DNA from: Cellulomonas sp. RIT-PI-Y
GTDB taxonomy: Bacteria > Actinomycetota > Actinomycetes > Actinomycetales > Cellulomonadaceae
Assembly: GCF_025642745.1 (NCBI RefSeq)
Contig: NZ_JANZKP010000007.1
Coordinates: 1-64,000 of the forward strand
Reading direction: 5' to 3'
DNA length: 64,000 nt
Below are positions 34,538 through 41,658 of this stretch, one piece after another (the stretch's first letter is position 1; each line of letters starts with the position of its first letter). The position numbers and the translations under genes are program-made. The notes beneath the pieces are model-generated. The model was not told the DNA's origin. It made no database searches and saw nothing but the letters and a program-made list of their open reading frames with translations.

Positions 34538-34569
34538 CCTGTCTATGGTGAATCGGCGTTGGCGCGCCG
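34538..34569 (-). repeat. Upstream element shared by ssb and rep (copy 1)
   Basis: Read on the minus strand: CGGCGCGCCAACGCCG (34554-34569), eight bases, then TAGACAGG (34538-34545), about ten bases before the ssb ATG. The first block is an imperfect palindrome with CGGCG/CGCCG arms. The same two blocks occur at 36806-36829 before rep. Probably an operator or translational control site. Confidence 0.6.
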
Positions 34570-34681
34570 ACGAACACGAGAACCATCTACCGCGAACGAC
34601 ACGCGTGTCAACGTGCGACACTACGCCGAACGGGTGAACTATCGAACAGATGTCCGATTTGACCGAGCGAAGTTCCTGCCG

Positions 34682-35056
34682 ATGATGAAGGACATGAGCG
34701 CTGCCGCACCACGACGATCCCCGCACCACGGACTCACCGGGTCAGAAGTCCTAGAACTACAAGACGCCGAATCGACGCCCGAGCGACTGGCAATGACGCC
34801 CCTCGACCGATTCCGCGACGTGGCAGCCGAATACGCACACCGCACCGTGAACCTCCTCATCACCAACGACCTCATGGGCGCACTCCGCGCCGCGCAGATC
34901 GCCACCGCCGCCCTCAACTCCGCCCAGGCCGAAGAGGACTACCGCGAACGCGCCCGCCAGATGCGCGAGCAGTGGGCACGCGAAGGCGTATTCGTCCCGA
35001 AGGGACGCCGCCGCGCGATCACCCCACCGACACCGATCACCTCCGGCAGGAGATGA
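34682..35056 (+). CDS. Phage protein of unknown function, divergent from ssb
   Basis: 124 residues from the ATG at 34682; an in-frame GTG at 34613 would add 23. Helical and charged, with a central MTPLDRFRDVAAEYAHRTV segment and a basic tail (PKGRRRA). Strong third-position GC bias supports coding. It is the only plus-strand gene in the prophage and is divergent from ssb, the place where CTX-type phages keep their repressor RstR. No helix-turn-helix is obvious, so the regulatory role is a guess. Confidence 0.55.
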   Translation: MMKDMSAAAPRRSPHHGLTGSEVLELQDAESTPERLAMTPLDRFRDVAAEYAHRTVNLLITNDLMGALRAAQIATAALNSAQAEEDYRERARQMREQWAREGVFVPKGRRRAITPPTPITSGRR

Positions 35057-35471
35057 GCAGGTCAGCGCCTCCTACGCGCTGTGTGGAGCGCGTCGTTCTG
35101 AGTCAAGACGCGCTCCGCGCGAACGACCCGCCCGGCCACCGGAGCGATCATCGGACAGCCGACGCGCACCCGGATTGGACGACGAGGCCGGGGACGACCG
35201 GTGGGCGACGCCCACTACTGCGAGTCGCTCGCAGTAAGCGGCCGCAGCAGCCCGAAACCACCGTGCCTATTGCGTCGCCGTGACCGAAGCCGTTCGCGCG
35301 CGATTACAGCGGCCGGGGGCGCACACGCAGGGCGAGCGCCCCTTTGTGCGAATCGTCAAGACCCCGGGCGCTACCGATACGTCGCACGTGCCTGACCTGC
35401 ACAAACAGGTCCGAGTTCCGCCGGCCGGCGCCGCGGCGCTCCCGCGTCGGCTTGTGGGAATCGGCAACCGG
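35057..35471. other. Phage intergenic region with hairpins, candidate origin and packaging signal
   Basis: 415 bases without a convincing gene. Perfect hairpins: GGAGCGCGTC/GACGCGCTCC (35085-35094 and 35107-35116), GTGGGCG-A-CGCCCAC (35201-35215) and ACTGCGAG-TCG-CTCGCAGT (35217-35235). This is the largest gap of the element and lies downstream of the rep/81-codon genes, as the intergenic region of Ff phages does. Confidence 0.5.
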
Positions 35472-35717
35472 CTACACGCCGGCCATCACCTGAGAGAACT
35501 GCACCGCGAAGCCGATGACCCAGAGCGCCAGCACGATCCCGCCCGCGATGTTCGCGCGCAGAACGACGCGCTTCAGCTTCTTCACCTCCGCACGGGCCGC
35601 GCCCAGCTCCGAGGTCAGGAACGCGATGTGCTGATCACGCGGGTCGGGTACCTGCACCGGAGCACCGCCGTAAGAGCCGAACCGAGGATCGGGCGTGTAG
35701 CCCCCGTCGAACGCCAT
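35472..35717 (-). CDS. Small phage membrane protein with coiled coil
   Basis: 81 residues. An N-terminal Gly/Pro-rich stretch (MAFDGGYTPDPRFGSYGG) precedes a charged helix (TSELGAARAEVKKLKRVVL) that probably forms a coiled coil, then one membrane helix (about 56-76). It follows rep on the same strand. Family not recognised. Confidence 0.6.
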   Translation of the reverse strand: MAFDGGYTPDPRFGSYGGAPVQVPDPRDQHIAFLTSELGAARAEVKKLKRVVLRANIAGGIVLALWVIGFAVQFSQVMAGV

Positions 35718-35772
35718 GCCAGAGCCATCGGCAACGTCGCGCGAGTACTTGACCGCACTTCGCCCGGACGGA

Positions 35773-36792
35773 CTAGCAGTCGGGCCGGTCCGGCACCGAC
35801 GCTCGACCCCAGCCCTCGACCGCCGAGCGCACCGCCGCCCAGCCCTCACCCTCGCGCATGCCCCAGATCGGCAGCGCCGCGACGACCAGCGTCCAGTGCT
35901 GCTGAGCGGCGAGCACGTCGCGCATGCGGTCGCCCCACGTCCAGGACGCGGCCCAAGTGCGGAACGTCGGCATCGACACCAGCGCGCGAGCAGCGGGGGA
36001 GACCAGTTCACCGGTCCGCGTATCGATCACCGAGCGCTCAGCGACCTGCCGCCCGGTTTCGTCGACGAACGGCACCCGCACCACCTTGTGCGCACGCAGC
36101 TTCGGCCGGACCCATCGTTCAGCCGACCAGGGCACGACCTTGCGGTCGTTGGACGACTTCGCGACGTACTTCGCGACGTACGTCGCGTGCCCGGGCTGCA
36201 CCGCCTGGACGTCCACCGAGTGCCCGAACCCGTGCCGGATCGCCAGACGGCGGAAGTCGTGCACGGTGATCGCCAGCGGCGCGCCGTCCCGGCGACGCAT
36301 CAGCACGTGGAAGTGCAGCGCACCACGGCGCTGGACCTCCACCGCGCGGAAGTAGACCAAACCCTGACGGCGATGCCGCTTGCCAGCGGCGTCGTAGGTC
36401 ACCTGATCCGCGCCCACGAACCGCGACAACTCTTGCAGGAACCGGGACCACCGCCGCGACGCGTCCGCGTTCCACTTCCCGAGGTCCACACCGCCCTCCG
36501 GCGTGCACCGGCACCGATTGCCCCACTGGTCATGGTGAACCGCCCGACCGGGTGAAGTCAGGGTGACGAACAGCCCGTCACGTCCTAGCCGCAACCCTGA
36601 CCCGGCCACACGGGCCACACGCTGGCGGTACTTCGCCGCACACGGCCCGCACCGGTCCGAGCGGGACGTGCCGCACGCAATCCGCCGCTCCTCGCCGCAG
36701 ACCCCGCAAACGAGCCGCAGCGGAGCCTCGCAGCCCGGCCCGGACGGCCCGTCCCACAGCCCGACAACATGCCACTCATGAGCACACGACAC
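35773..36792 (-). CDS. Phage rolling-circle replication initiator (HUH endonuclease, pII analogue)
   Basis: 339 residues. An N-terminal Cys-rich region (C21, C29, C32, C40, C48, C51) is a probable zinc finger, as in actinobacterial replication initiators. RCR motif 1 is LFVTLTSPG (74-82), the HUH motif is ALHFHVLM (H160, H162), and the catalytic motif is YVAKYVAKS with Y205 and Y209. It would nick the phage plus strand to start replication. The GTG at 36792 has AAGGGG upstream, and the shared ssb/rep upstream element precedes it. Confidence 0.88.
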   Translation of the reverse strand: MSCAHEWHVVGLWDGPSGPGCEAPLRLVCGVCGEERRIACGTSRSDRCGPCAAKYRQRVARVAGSGLRLGRDGLFVTLTSPGRAVHHDQWGNRCRCTPEGGVDLGKWNADASRRWSRFLQELSRFVGADQVTYDAAGKRHRRQGLVYFRAVEVQRRGALHFHVLMRRRDGAPLAITVHDFRRLAIRHGFGHSVDVQAVQPGHATYVAKYVAKSSNDRKVVPWSAERWVRPKLRAHKVVRVPFVDETGRQVAERSVIDTRTGELVSPAARALVSMPTFRTWAASWTWGDRMRDVLAAQQHWTLVVAALPIWGMREGEGWAAVRSAVEGWGRASVPDRPDC

Positions 36793-36805
36793 ACCCAGCC
36801 CCTTG

Positions 36806-36829
36806 CCTGTCTACGGCGTTGGCGCGCCG
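36806..36829 (-). repeat. Upstream element shared by ssb and rep (copy 2)
   Basis: Read on the minus strand: CGGCGCGCCAACGCCG (36814-36829) directly joined to TAGACAGG (36806-36813), 13 bases before the rep GTG. Identical blocks occur before ssb. A third TAGACAGG (33996-34003) lies before the split gene. Confidence 0.6.
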
Positions 36830-36858
36830 TCTGATCTGATCCGCTGAGCGGGGAACTT

Positions 36859-37920
36859 CTACGCGGTCGCGGCTCCGTCGCCGTCGACCGGGTGCAGCTC
36901 GAACCTGCGCCGACGCCCGCCCGTGGCCGTGATCGTCTCCACCACGCCAGGCGGCAGCCGGTCCGGGTCGGGCGGGCAGGTGCACGACGGCGCGGACCGA
37001 CGCCCGCCGCACGACAGGCACATGCCGCCCTCCGCAGCCGCGCCGAGCTGAGTCACCGCCGCCGCCGTGTCGTAGACCTGCTGCGCGATGTGCCCAGGAC
37101 GCCAGAACGTCTGCCGGGCCACCGGCACCAGGCGCTCACGACGACCGACCGTGAACCGGTCGAACTCCGACGCGTCGAACATCGTCCAGCGGAACAACCG
37201 AGCCTGAGCCCACACGCCCCGCTTCTCCACCGCGAACCGGCCCCGGCACAGCACCACACCACGGGTCACCGACCGGATACGCACATCCGCGTTGCCGTAG
37301 TCGGGCGTCGTCCAGAGCAGCCGCGCGTCCCGCCGCCTGAGCTGCTGCACCAGGTTTTCCACCTGGACCGGGAGCGACATGGATGACCGCGACGACGCGA
37401 CACCGGTCACCTCGTCCATCAGCACGTCCGTGTGCTCGACCGCGAGCAACTGCACGAACGACCGCAGCCGGTCGTAGTACGGGCTGACCCGCAACGGGTC
37501 ATCCACATCACGCAGCTCGACCGTCGACAGCACGCGCCGCCAGCCCGTGACGATGCCGCCGTCAGCGAGCTCGGTCACGACCCGCCCCTGCTCGGCCGTC
37601 TCCCACTGCGTAGGGCAGTCGCAGACCGCCGTGGGCTCGGTCGACAGCAGACGCCGGGCCGCGCAGTCCGTCCCGTGAGTGTGCAGGTGGTCCGGGTTCG
37701 CGCAGTCCCACCGCTGGCCCGCCAGGGTCGGGAGGACCGCGTACACCGCAGCGAGCGTCTTCCCTCCGCCGTTCCCGCCGACGAACGCGCAGATCGGTGT
37801 CCCAGCGATGACCGCGATGGCGTCGAGCGACTTGCGGCCGTCCACCCCAGCACGCCACACCCGCCAGCGATCCCGCCACCCGGTCGGCCGCTCGCACGGG
37901 AAGTCCGGCAGCTCCTTCAC
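36859..37920 (-). CDS. Zot/pI-type phage assembly ATPase
   Basis: 353 residues. Walker A FVGGNGGGKT (46-55) and Walker B DVLMDEV (D169, E170) place it in the FtsK-like Zot family that extrudes filamentous phage through the inner membrane. A Cys cluster (CLSCGG...CTC) near the C-terminus may bind zinc. Unlike Gram-negative pI proteins, it shows no clear transmembrane helix; the membrane protein encoded by the overlapping upstream gene may anchor it. GTG start overlaps that gene's TGA. Confidence 0.85.
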   Translation of the reverse strand: MKELPDFPCERPTGWRDRWRVWRAGVDGRKSLDAIAVIAGTPICAFVGGNGGGKTLAAVYAVLPTLAGQRWDCANPDHLHTHGTDCAARRLLSTEPTAVCDCPTQWETAEQGRVVTELADGGIVTGWRRVLSTVELRDVDDPLRVSPYYDRLRSFVQLLAVEHTDVLMDEVTGVASSRSSMSLPVQVENLVQQLRRRDARLLWTTPDYGNADVRIRSVTRGVVLCRGRFAVEKRGVWAQARLFRWTMFDASEFDRFTVGRRERLVPVARQTFWRPGHIAQQVYDTAAAVTQLGAAAEGGMCLSCGGRRSAPSCTCPPDPDRLPPGVVETITATGGRRRRFELHPVDGDGAATA

Positions 37921-38078
37921 AGCAGCTCACCCGTCTCCGGGTCCCGCAGCCGAGACGGCAGCACCGCCGCGACCTCCACCACCGGGCCTGAGGCGGACTC
38001 ACGCCGCCGCCGCCGCTTCACCACGGCCCGGGCAACACCGAGCGCGAACCCCACAGCGACCATCACCACGATGAACAC
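37917..38078 (-). CDS. Small phage membrane protein overlapping the Zot gene
   Basis: 53 residues from a GTG at 38078, which has AGGAGG 6 bases upstream; an adjacent GTG at 38081 is too close. One membrane helix (FIVVMVAVGFALGVARAVV) is followed by a run of basic residues (KRRRRR) and a cytoplasmic tail. The stop overlaps the Zot start (GTGA). It may serve as the membrane anchor or partner of the ATPase, like pXI. Confidence 0.65.
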   Translation of the reverse strand: MFIVVMVAVGFALGVARAVVKRRRRRESASGPVVEVAAVLPSRLRDPETGELL

Positions 38079-38088
38079 CACGAACCTC

Positions 38089-38331
38089 CTACGGGTAGAT
38101 CAGATTCCAGACGGTGAGGATCAGCCGGACCACCACGAACGCCACGACCGCGCTGAGCAGGCCGAGCATCACGACGACCGGACCCATGACCGGGATCAGC
38201 GAGTCGAACTGCCGCACCGCCGTCCACAGGCCATCGACAGGCCCCAACGACAAGGGCTCACCGGTCGGGAGCATGTCGACCACCCACTGCACGACTGCCA
38301 GGAGCGGAGCGAGGATCGCATCGGTCACCAT
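38089..38331 (-). CDS. pVI-like phage minor coat protein
   Basis: 80 residues with two long hydrophobic segments (about 5-20 and 45-78) and a short loop (LPTGEPLSLGPVDG). Its position directly after the spike gene and before the ATPase matches gene VI of Ff phages. AGGAGG lies 5 bases before the ATG. Assignment is by position and topology. Confidence 0.65.
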   Translation of the reverse strand: MVTDAILAPLLAVVQWVVDMLPTGEPLSLGPVDGLWTAVRQFDSLIPVMGPVVVMLGLLSAVVAFVVVRLILTVWNLIYP

Positions 38332-38416
38332 GCGGGCCTCCTGATGGGGTAGGGGGTGGCCGCGCGGCGGCGCGCACCTGCGGTGCGTGCCACCACCCGA
38401 CGCACCTCCTGCCCGC

Positions 38417-40369
38417 TCACGCGGTCCCCGTGGAGCCCGGGGCGTACGTCTTCCACGCCCACCACGCGAACGGCGCGAGGGTCATGACCCACATCGCGAT
38501 GCTGAACAGAGGCCGGTAGTCACGCAGGAGCCGCGACACCGGGTCCGACCAGGTGCACGAGTCCAGCAACGGCTGGTCGTGCCCGATCACGAACGTCAAC
38601 GGGAGGCTCAGCTGCAAGCACAGCGAGCCGCCCTGCGGGGGCGTCAGAACCCCAACGATCGACCCGAGCTGAGGCAGCGGCGTCTTGGTCTGCAACGTCG
38701 TCGTGATCTGCGTGATCTTGGCCTGCGTCTTAACCGGCACGAATGCCTCCTGCAACGCACACACGCTCGCCTTGTAGTAGTACCAGGGGTTGAATGCGGA
38801 GGTCCAGGAGAACGGGGGAGGGCAGCTATTGCTCTGCGTTCCCCCTCCGGGCTGCGGACTAGTGCCGGTGCCGGGGGTGGTGTCGATCTTGCCGTCAGGG
38901 TCCGCGTAGTCGATGGCCTCGCCTGCGCCGTTCGTCACACCCGGGTCGAAGGTCGGCCGGTACACGTTGCACTCCGCGAGGTCGACCACAGCGCCGCCGT
39001 AGGTGCACCGGTAGGTCTCGGTCTTGGCCGGATCGTTGAACCAGTCCGTGCAGAGCGTCGGATTGTCGAAGCACGAGTACCGGGCACCGGTTACTGCGTC
39101 GAGCCGTTCCAGCAGCAGCGTGCAGCCACCGCCGACGCACTGCGGGTACTGCGTGACGAAGTCCGTGAGCTGCTGATCGGCTTCCCAGGTGTAGATCGTC
39201 TCCCCGGCCGTCAGACCCTCCGTGATCTGCTCGACCAGCACCGACGTAACGACCGCCGACGCGTCGCACTGCGCCTGCGGGATCGCGGGCCACTGTTCAT
39301 CGGCTTCGGTGAACGCGGCCGAGCGGGTGACCCCGCCCGGCGTCCCGGTCGAGCACTTCCAGGTGGTCTGCCACCATCGCTGCGGGTTCGCGAGCGTCCC
39401 GGGTGTGTAGCTCGGGTGCCCCTCTGGGACCCAGCGCATCGTGCCGACCGGAGTCTGAGTCCAGGTGGAGCTGGACGAAACGAGCCACTGAACACCGGCG
39501 AACACCCAGTCCGACCGGTACGAATTGCTAGGCGCGTCGATAGTCGCTGACGCGACGCCGCTGGCCCCACAGCTCGCCGGAGCCGTCGGGTAGAGCACCT
39601 TCGCGCTCACCGTGTTCGTCGGGTCCTTCGGGTCCTGAAAGAGCGCCGACAACTGGGGCTGCGGAGCCGCTGTGGTGGTCGAGCTGCCACGGGAGATGCA
39701 CTGCCCGCTATAGGCCATCTGAACCGCGACCTGCTGCCCCACCGCCTGAGTCCAGGTCGTCGCGTAAGTCATCGACGTGTCGACCCGGTAGCTGATCGTC
39801 GCGGACTGCCAGTAGTTGTACGAAAACGTCGTGTTCGCCTGAAACGTCGTGGAGGAGACCCCGCCCTGCCAACCGCCCTGTAGCCCGCTGAAGCCCGCGT
39901 TCACCTCGTAGCCGGTCGCAGGACCCAGCGCACAATCCGACGTGGCCAGCGCCGTCCCGAGGTCACACCAGAAGTTCCCCGTAGTCGGCAGGCCCATCGC
40001 GGTCGAGACGCCTGTGCCGAGGTCGAGCGCCATGTTGAGCCCGGTCACCGCAGAGAAAGCGAAGTTGCCCGCGCTCATCCCGCCCGCGCCCAGCTTGGAC
40101 GTGCCGGTCGAACTACCCGACGACGAAGCGACCGTGCCCGCGCCCGTGTTGCTGATGACCCGATTCGGGTTGCTGTTGAACGTGGCGTTCCACTGATTCG
40201 GCGTGAGCGTGTTGCTCTGCGTCGTCTGAGCAGGCATGTAACTCAGCGGGGGAGCGGGCACCGTCGTGTACGCCATCGCGGACGGCCCAGACGGATCGAG
40301 GACCACCAGGCCCAGACCGACGAGAACGACGGCGACGACAGCGGCAACGCGTCGCAGATGCACCAGCAC
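38417..40369 (-). CDS. pIII-like phage adsorption/spike protein
   Basis: 650 residues. A signal peptide (hydrophobic run 9-24, likely cleavage after SAMA near 33) leads to a large Ser/Thr/Gly-rich exported domain with many cysteines, a Pro/Gly linker (PGTGTSPQPGGGTQSN, near 530) and a C-terminal membrane helix (SIAMWVMTLAPFAWWAW, about 622-640). This is the architecture of pIII, which binds the host and caps the particle. GTG at 40369 has AAAGGAG 8 bases upstream. The receptor is unknown. Confidence 0.75.
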   Translation of the reverse strand: MLVHLRRVAAVVAVVLVGLGLVVLDPSGPSAMAYTTVPAPPLSYMPAQTTQSNTLTPNQWNATFNSNPNRVISNTGAGTVASSSGSSTGTSKLGAGGMSAGNFAFSAVTGLNMALDLGTGVSTAMGLPTTGNFWCDLGTALATSDCALGPATGYEVNAGFSGLQGGWQGGVSSTTFQANTTFSYNYWQSATISYRVDTSMTYATTWTQAVGQQVAVQMAYSGQCISRGSSTTTAAPQPQLSALFQDPKDPTNTVSAKVLYPTAPASCGASGVASATIDAPSNSYRSDWVFAGVQWLVSSSSTWTQTPVGTMRWVPEGHPSYTPGTLANPQRWWQTTWKCSTGTPGGVTRSAAFTEADEQWPAIPQAQCDASAVVTSVLVEQITEGLTAGETIYTWEADQQLTDFVTQYPQCVGGGCTLLLERLDAVTGARYSCFDNPTLCTDWFNDPAKTETYRCTYGGAVVDLAECNVYRPTFDPGVTNGAGEAIDYADPDGKIDTTPGTGTSPQPGGGTQSNSCPPPFSWTSAFNPWYYYKASVCALQEAFVPVKTQAKITQITTTLQTKTPLPQLGSIVGVLTPPQGGSLCLQLSLPLTFVIGHDQPLLDSCTWSDPVSRLLRDYRPLFSIAMWVMTLAPFAWWAWKTYAPGSTGTA

Positions 40370-40399
40370 AGTCCGGGCTCCTTTCGTACGGTAGAAGTC

Positions 40400-40440
40400 C
40401 TGCCGGGTGGCCCCGAGGTCGAGACGGGGCCACCCAGCAG
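40400..40440 (-). terminator. Hairpin between coat and spike genes
   Basis: A 16-bp stem with one mismatch (arms 40400-40415 and 40425-40440, 9-base loop) lies just downstream of the coat gene and upstream of the pIII-like gene. Ff phages have a terminator at exactly this place, lowering spike expression relative to coat. Confidence 0.65.
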
Positions 40441-40449
40441 GGGAGTAGG

Positions 40450-40650
40450 TCAGGAACCGATCTGGTTCGAGGCCTTCTTCGCGGCCTTGTTCGCGATGAA
40501 GATCGACCGGATCACCCAGGCCAGGCCCAGGATCACGGCGACGCCGCCGACGATGGCCGGGACCGCGACGTTCAGCTCGCCGCTGGCGGACGAGAACACC
40601 GAGTCGACGCCGGAACCGGGCTCGACCGCGGCGGCCAGAAGGTTGAACAT
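40450..40650 (-). CDS. pVIII-like major coat protein
   Basis: 66 residues: a short N-terminal segment, a region with Glu/Asp (EPGSGVDSVFSSASGE), one membrane helix (AIVGGVAVILGLAWVI) and a basic end (ANKAAKKASNQIGS). This is the pVIII layout in which the basic tail faces DNA. GAGGT lies 6 bases before the ATG. A cleavable signal is weak, so processing is uncertain. Confidence 0.75.
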   Translation of the reverse strand: MFNLLAAAVEPGSGVDSVFSSASGELNVAVPAIVGGVAVILGLAWVIRSIFIANKAAKKASNQIGS

Positions 40651-40688
40651 GGCATTACCTCTCTGTTGAGTGACGGGGGAGCGGTTGC

Positions 40689-40811
40689 TCACCCGTGCGC
40701 GCCGGACCACTCGCGCACCTTGTACGCGAGGGCCACGGCAGTACCGACCGCGACAGCGACGGCAGTTCCAGTGACCATCTGGCCGAACAACTCGACCCCG
40801 GTCAGATCCAT
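40689..40811 (-). CDS. pIX-like tiny phage membrane protein (40 aa)
   Basis: One membrane helix (MVTGTAVAVAVGTAVALAY) and a short charged tail. GGAGGG lies 7 bases before the ATG. The start overlaps the end of the 33-codon gene. Position immediately upstream of the coat gene corresponds to gene IX of Ff phages. Confidence 0.6.
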   Translation of the reverse strand: MDLTGVELFGQMVTGTAVAVAVGTAVALAYKVREWSGAHG

Positions 40812-40903
40812 CGGGCAGCCCTCCCAGCCGCGTCAGCCGCCCAGACGACGGCGAGCGGAGCCACGAGGAACACACCCACGGCGACGACGAACTCAGCGAT
40901 CAC
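40802..40903 (-). CDS. pVII-like tiny phage membrane protein (33 aa)
   Basis: 33 residues, nearly all one membrane helix (FVVAVGVFLVAPLAVVWA). The GTG start lies 17 bases after the stop of the previous gene and its end overlaps the 40-codon gene. Ff pVII is also 33 residues and lies at the same place in the operon. Confidence 0.55.
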   Translation of the reverse strand: MIAEFVVAVGVFLVAPLAVVWAADAAGRAARWI

Positions 40904-40919
40904 GACGGCACCACCCACG

Positions 40920-41231
40920 TCACCGCGTCAGCAGCCGGACGGCGATCACTGCGAGCAGCAGCACCGACACCACGCCCACCGTCGCGAACCCGAGCGCCAG
41001 CGCCATCGCGTCCGGGCTCAGCGACACGAAGCACGGCGACTCCTGCGTCCCGCAGACGGCGGCGGGCACGTCGTCCGAAGGCGACTGCGAGGCCTCCGGC
41101 GACGGCTCCGGCGACGAAGATTCGACCGGGACCGGTGAGAGCGTGGATTCCGGTTCCGACGACGCCGACGAGTCCGGCGAGACCGAGGCCGACCAGGCCC
41201 AGCCCGGCAACGAAGCGGGTCCCCATGTCAC
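40920..41231 (-). CDS. Phage membrane protein with Ser/Pro-rich stalk
   Basis: 103 residues. An N-terminal Ser/Pro/Glu-rich region (VESSSPEPSPEASQSPSDD) and two cysteines precede one membrane helix (LALGFATVGVVSVLLLAVI) and a short basic end. The GTG start overlaps the stop of the upstream 79-codon gene (GTGA), which supports this frame. A second frame over the same DNA also looks protein-like in its first half (signal-like MGTRFVAGLGLVGLGLAG). Confidence 0.55.
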   Translation of the reverse strand: MTWGPASLPGWAWSASVSPDSSASSEPESTLSPVPVESSSPEPSPEASQSPSDDVPAAVCGTQESPCFVSLSPDAMALALGFATVGVVSVLLLAVIAVRLLTR

Positions 41232-41467
41232 GCGTCACCCCCGACACGTGCGACCGCGAACCGGCCAGCGGCCTCGGCCCGGCCACCACCACGGCCGTGC
41301 CACAGCTCCCGACCGTGCACCGTGCACGCGGAATCCACGAACAGCGCCGGATCGATGAACCGAACAGCCACAGGGGACAGGCACCCGGTGCGGTAGCAGC
41401 GCCCGTCACGAGTCGCCGCCGCCGTCTGCTCCCGATGCTCAGCCAATGCCGACACCCGCGCCGTCAC
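41228..41467 (-). CDS. Small phage protein, unknown
   Basis: 79 residues. Basic, with CYRTGC and CTVHG cysteine pairs that might bind a metal. Both ends overlap neighbours by GTGA, placing it firmly in the phage operon. No family recognised. Confidence 0.5.
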   Translation of the reverse strand: MTARVSALAEHREQTAAATRDGRCYRTGCLSPVAVRFIDPALFVDSACTVHGRELWHGRGGGRAEAAGRFAVARVGGDA

Positions 41468-41658
41468 AGGACGCCCCTGAGCACGAGCCGGTAAATGACC
41501 GACACACGGGGACTCAGCACCTCATCCAGAGCGTGACCGCCGCCAAGCTCCAGCAGCTCCCGAGCGGCCTCGGCCGTCAGGTTGAACTCACCGGCGATCT
41601 GCCGAAGTGTCGCGGCGTCGGACGGCTCCGCGATGACCGTCGATTCGTGCTCACGCAT
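41464..41658 (-). CDS. Small phage protein with possible helix-turn-helix
   Basis: 64 residues. ATLRQIAGEFNLTAEAARELL has helix-turn-helix spacing. Its stop overlaps the next gene by GTGA, and its start lies inside the end of the split gene. It might regulate the operon; weak evidence. Confidence 0.5.
   Translation of the reverse strand: MREHESTVIAEPSDAATLRQIAGEFNLTAEAARELLELGGGHALDEVLSPRVSVIYRLVLRGVL

Noticed and set aside
36859-37920. Calling the ATPase a true zonula occludens toxin
   Set aside because: The Zot name refers to a family; only the assembly ATPase domain is seen.
40900-41409. 169-codon minus-strand frame through the stalk-protein region
   Set aside because: It starts well (signal-like) but loses codon bias halfway; the coupled 103-codon frame has a complete membrane helix and overlaps its neighbours. 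Kept only as a finding.
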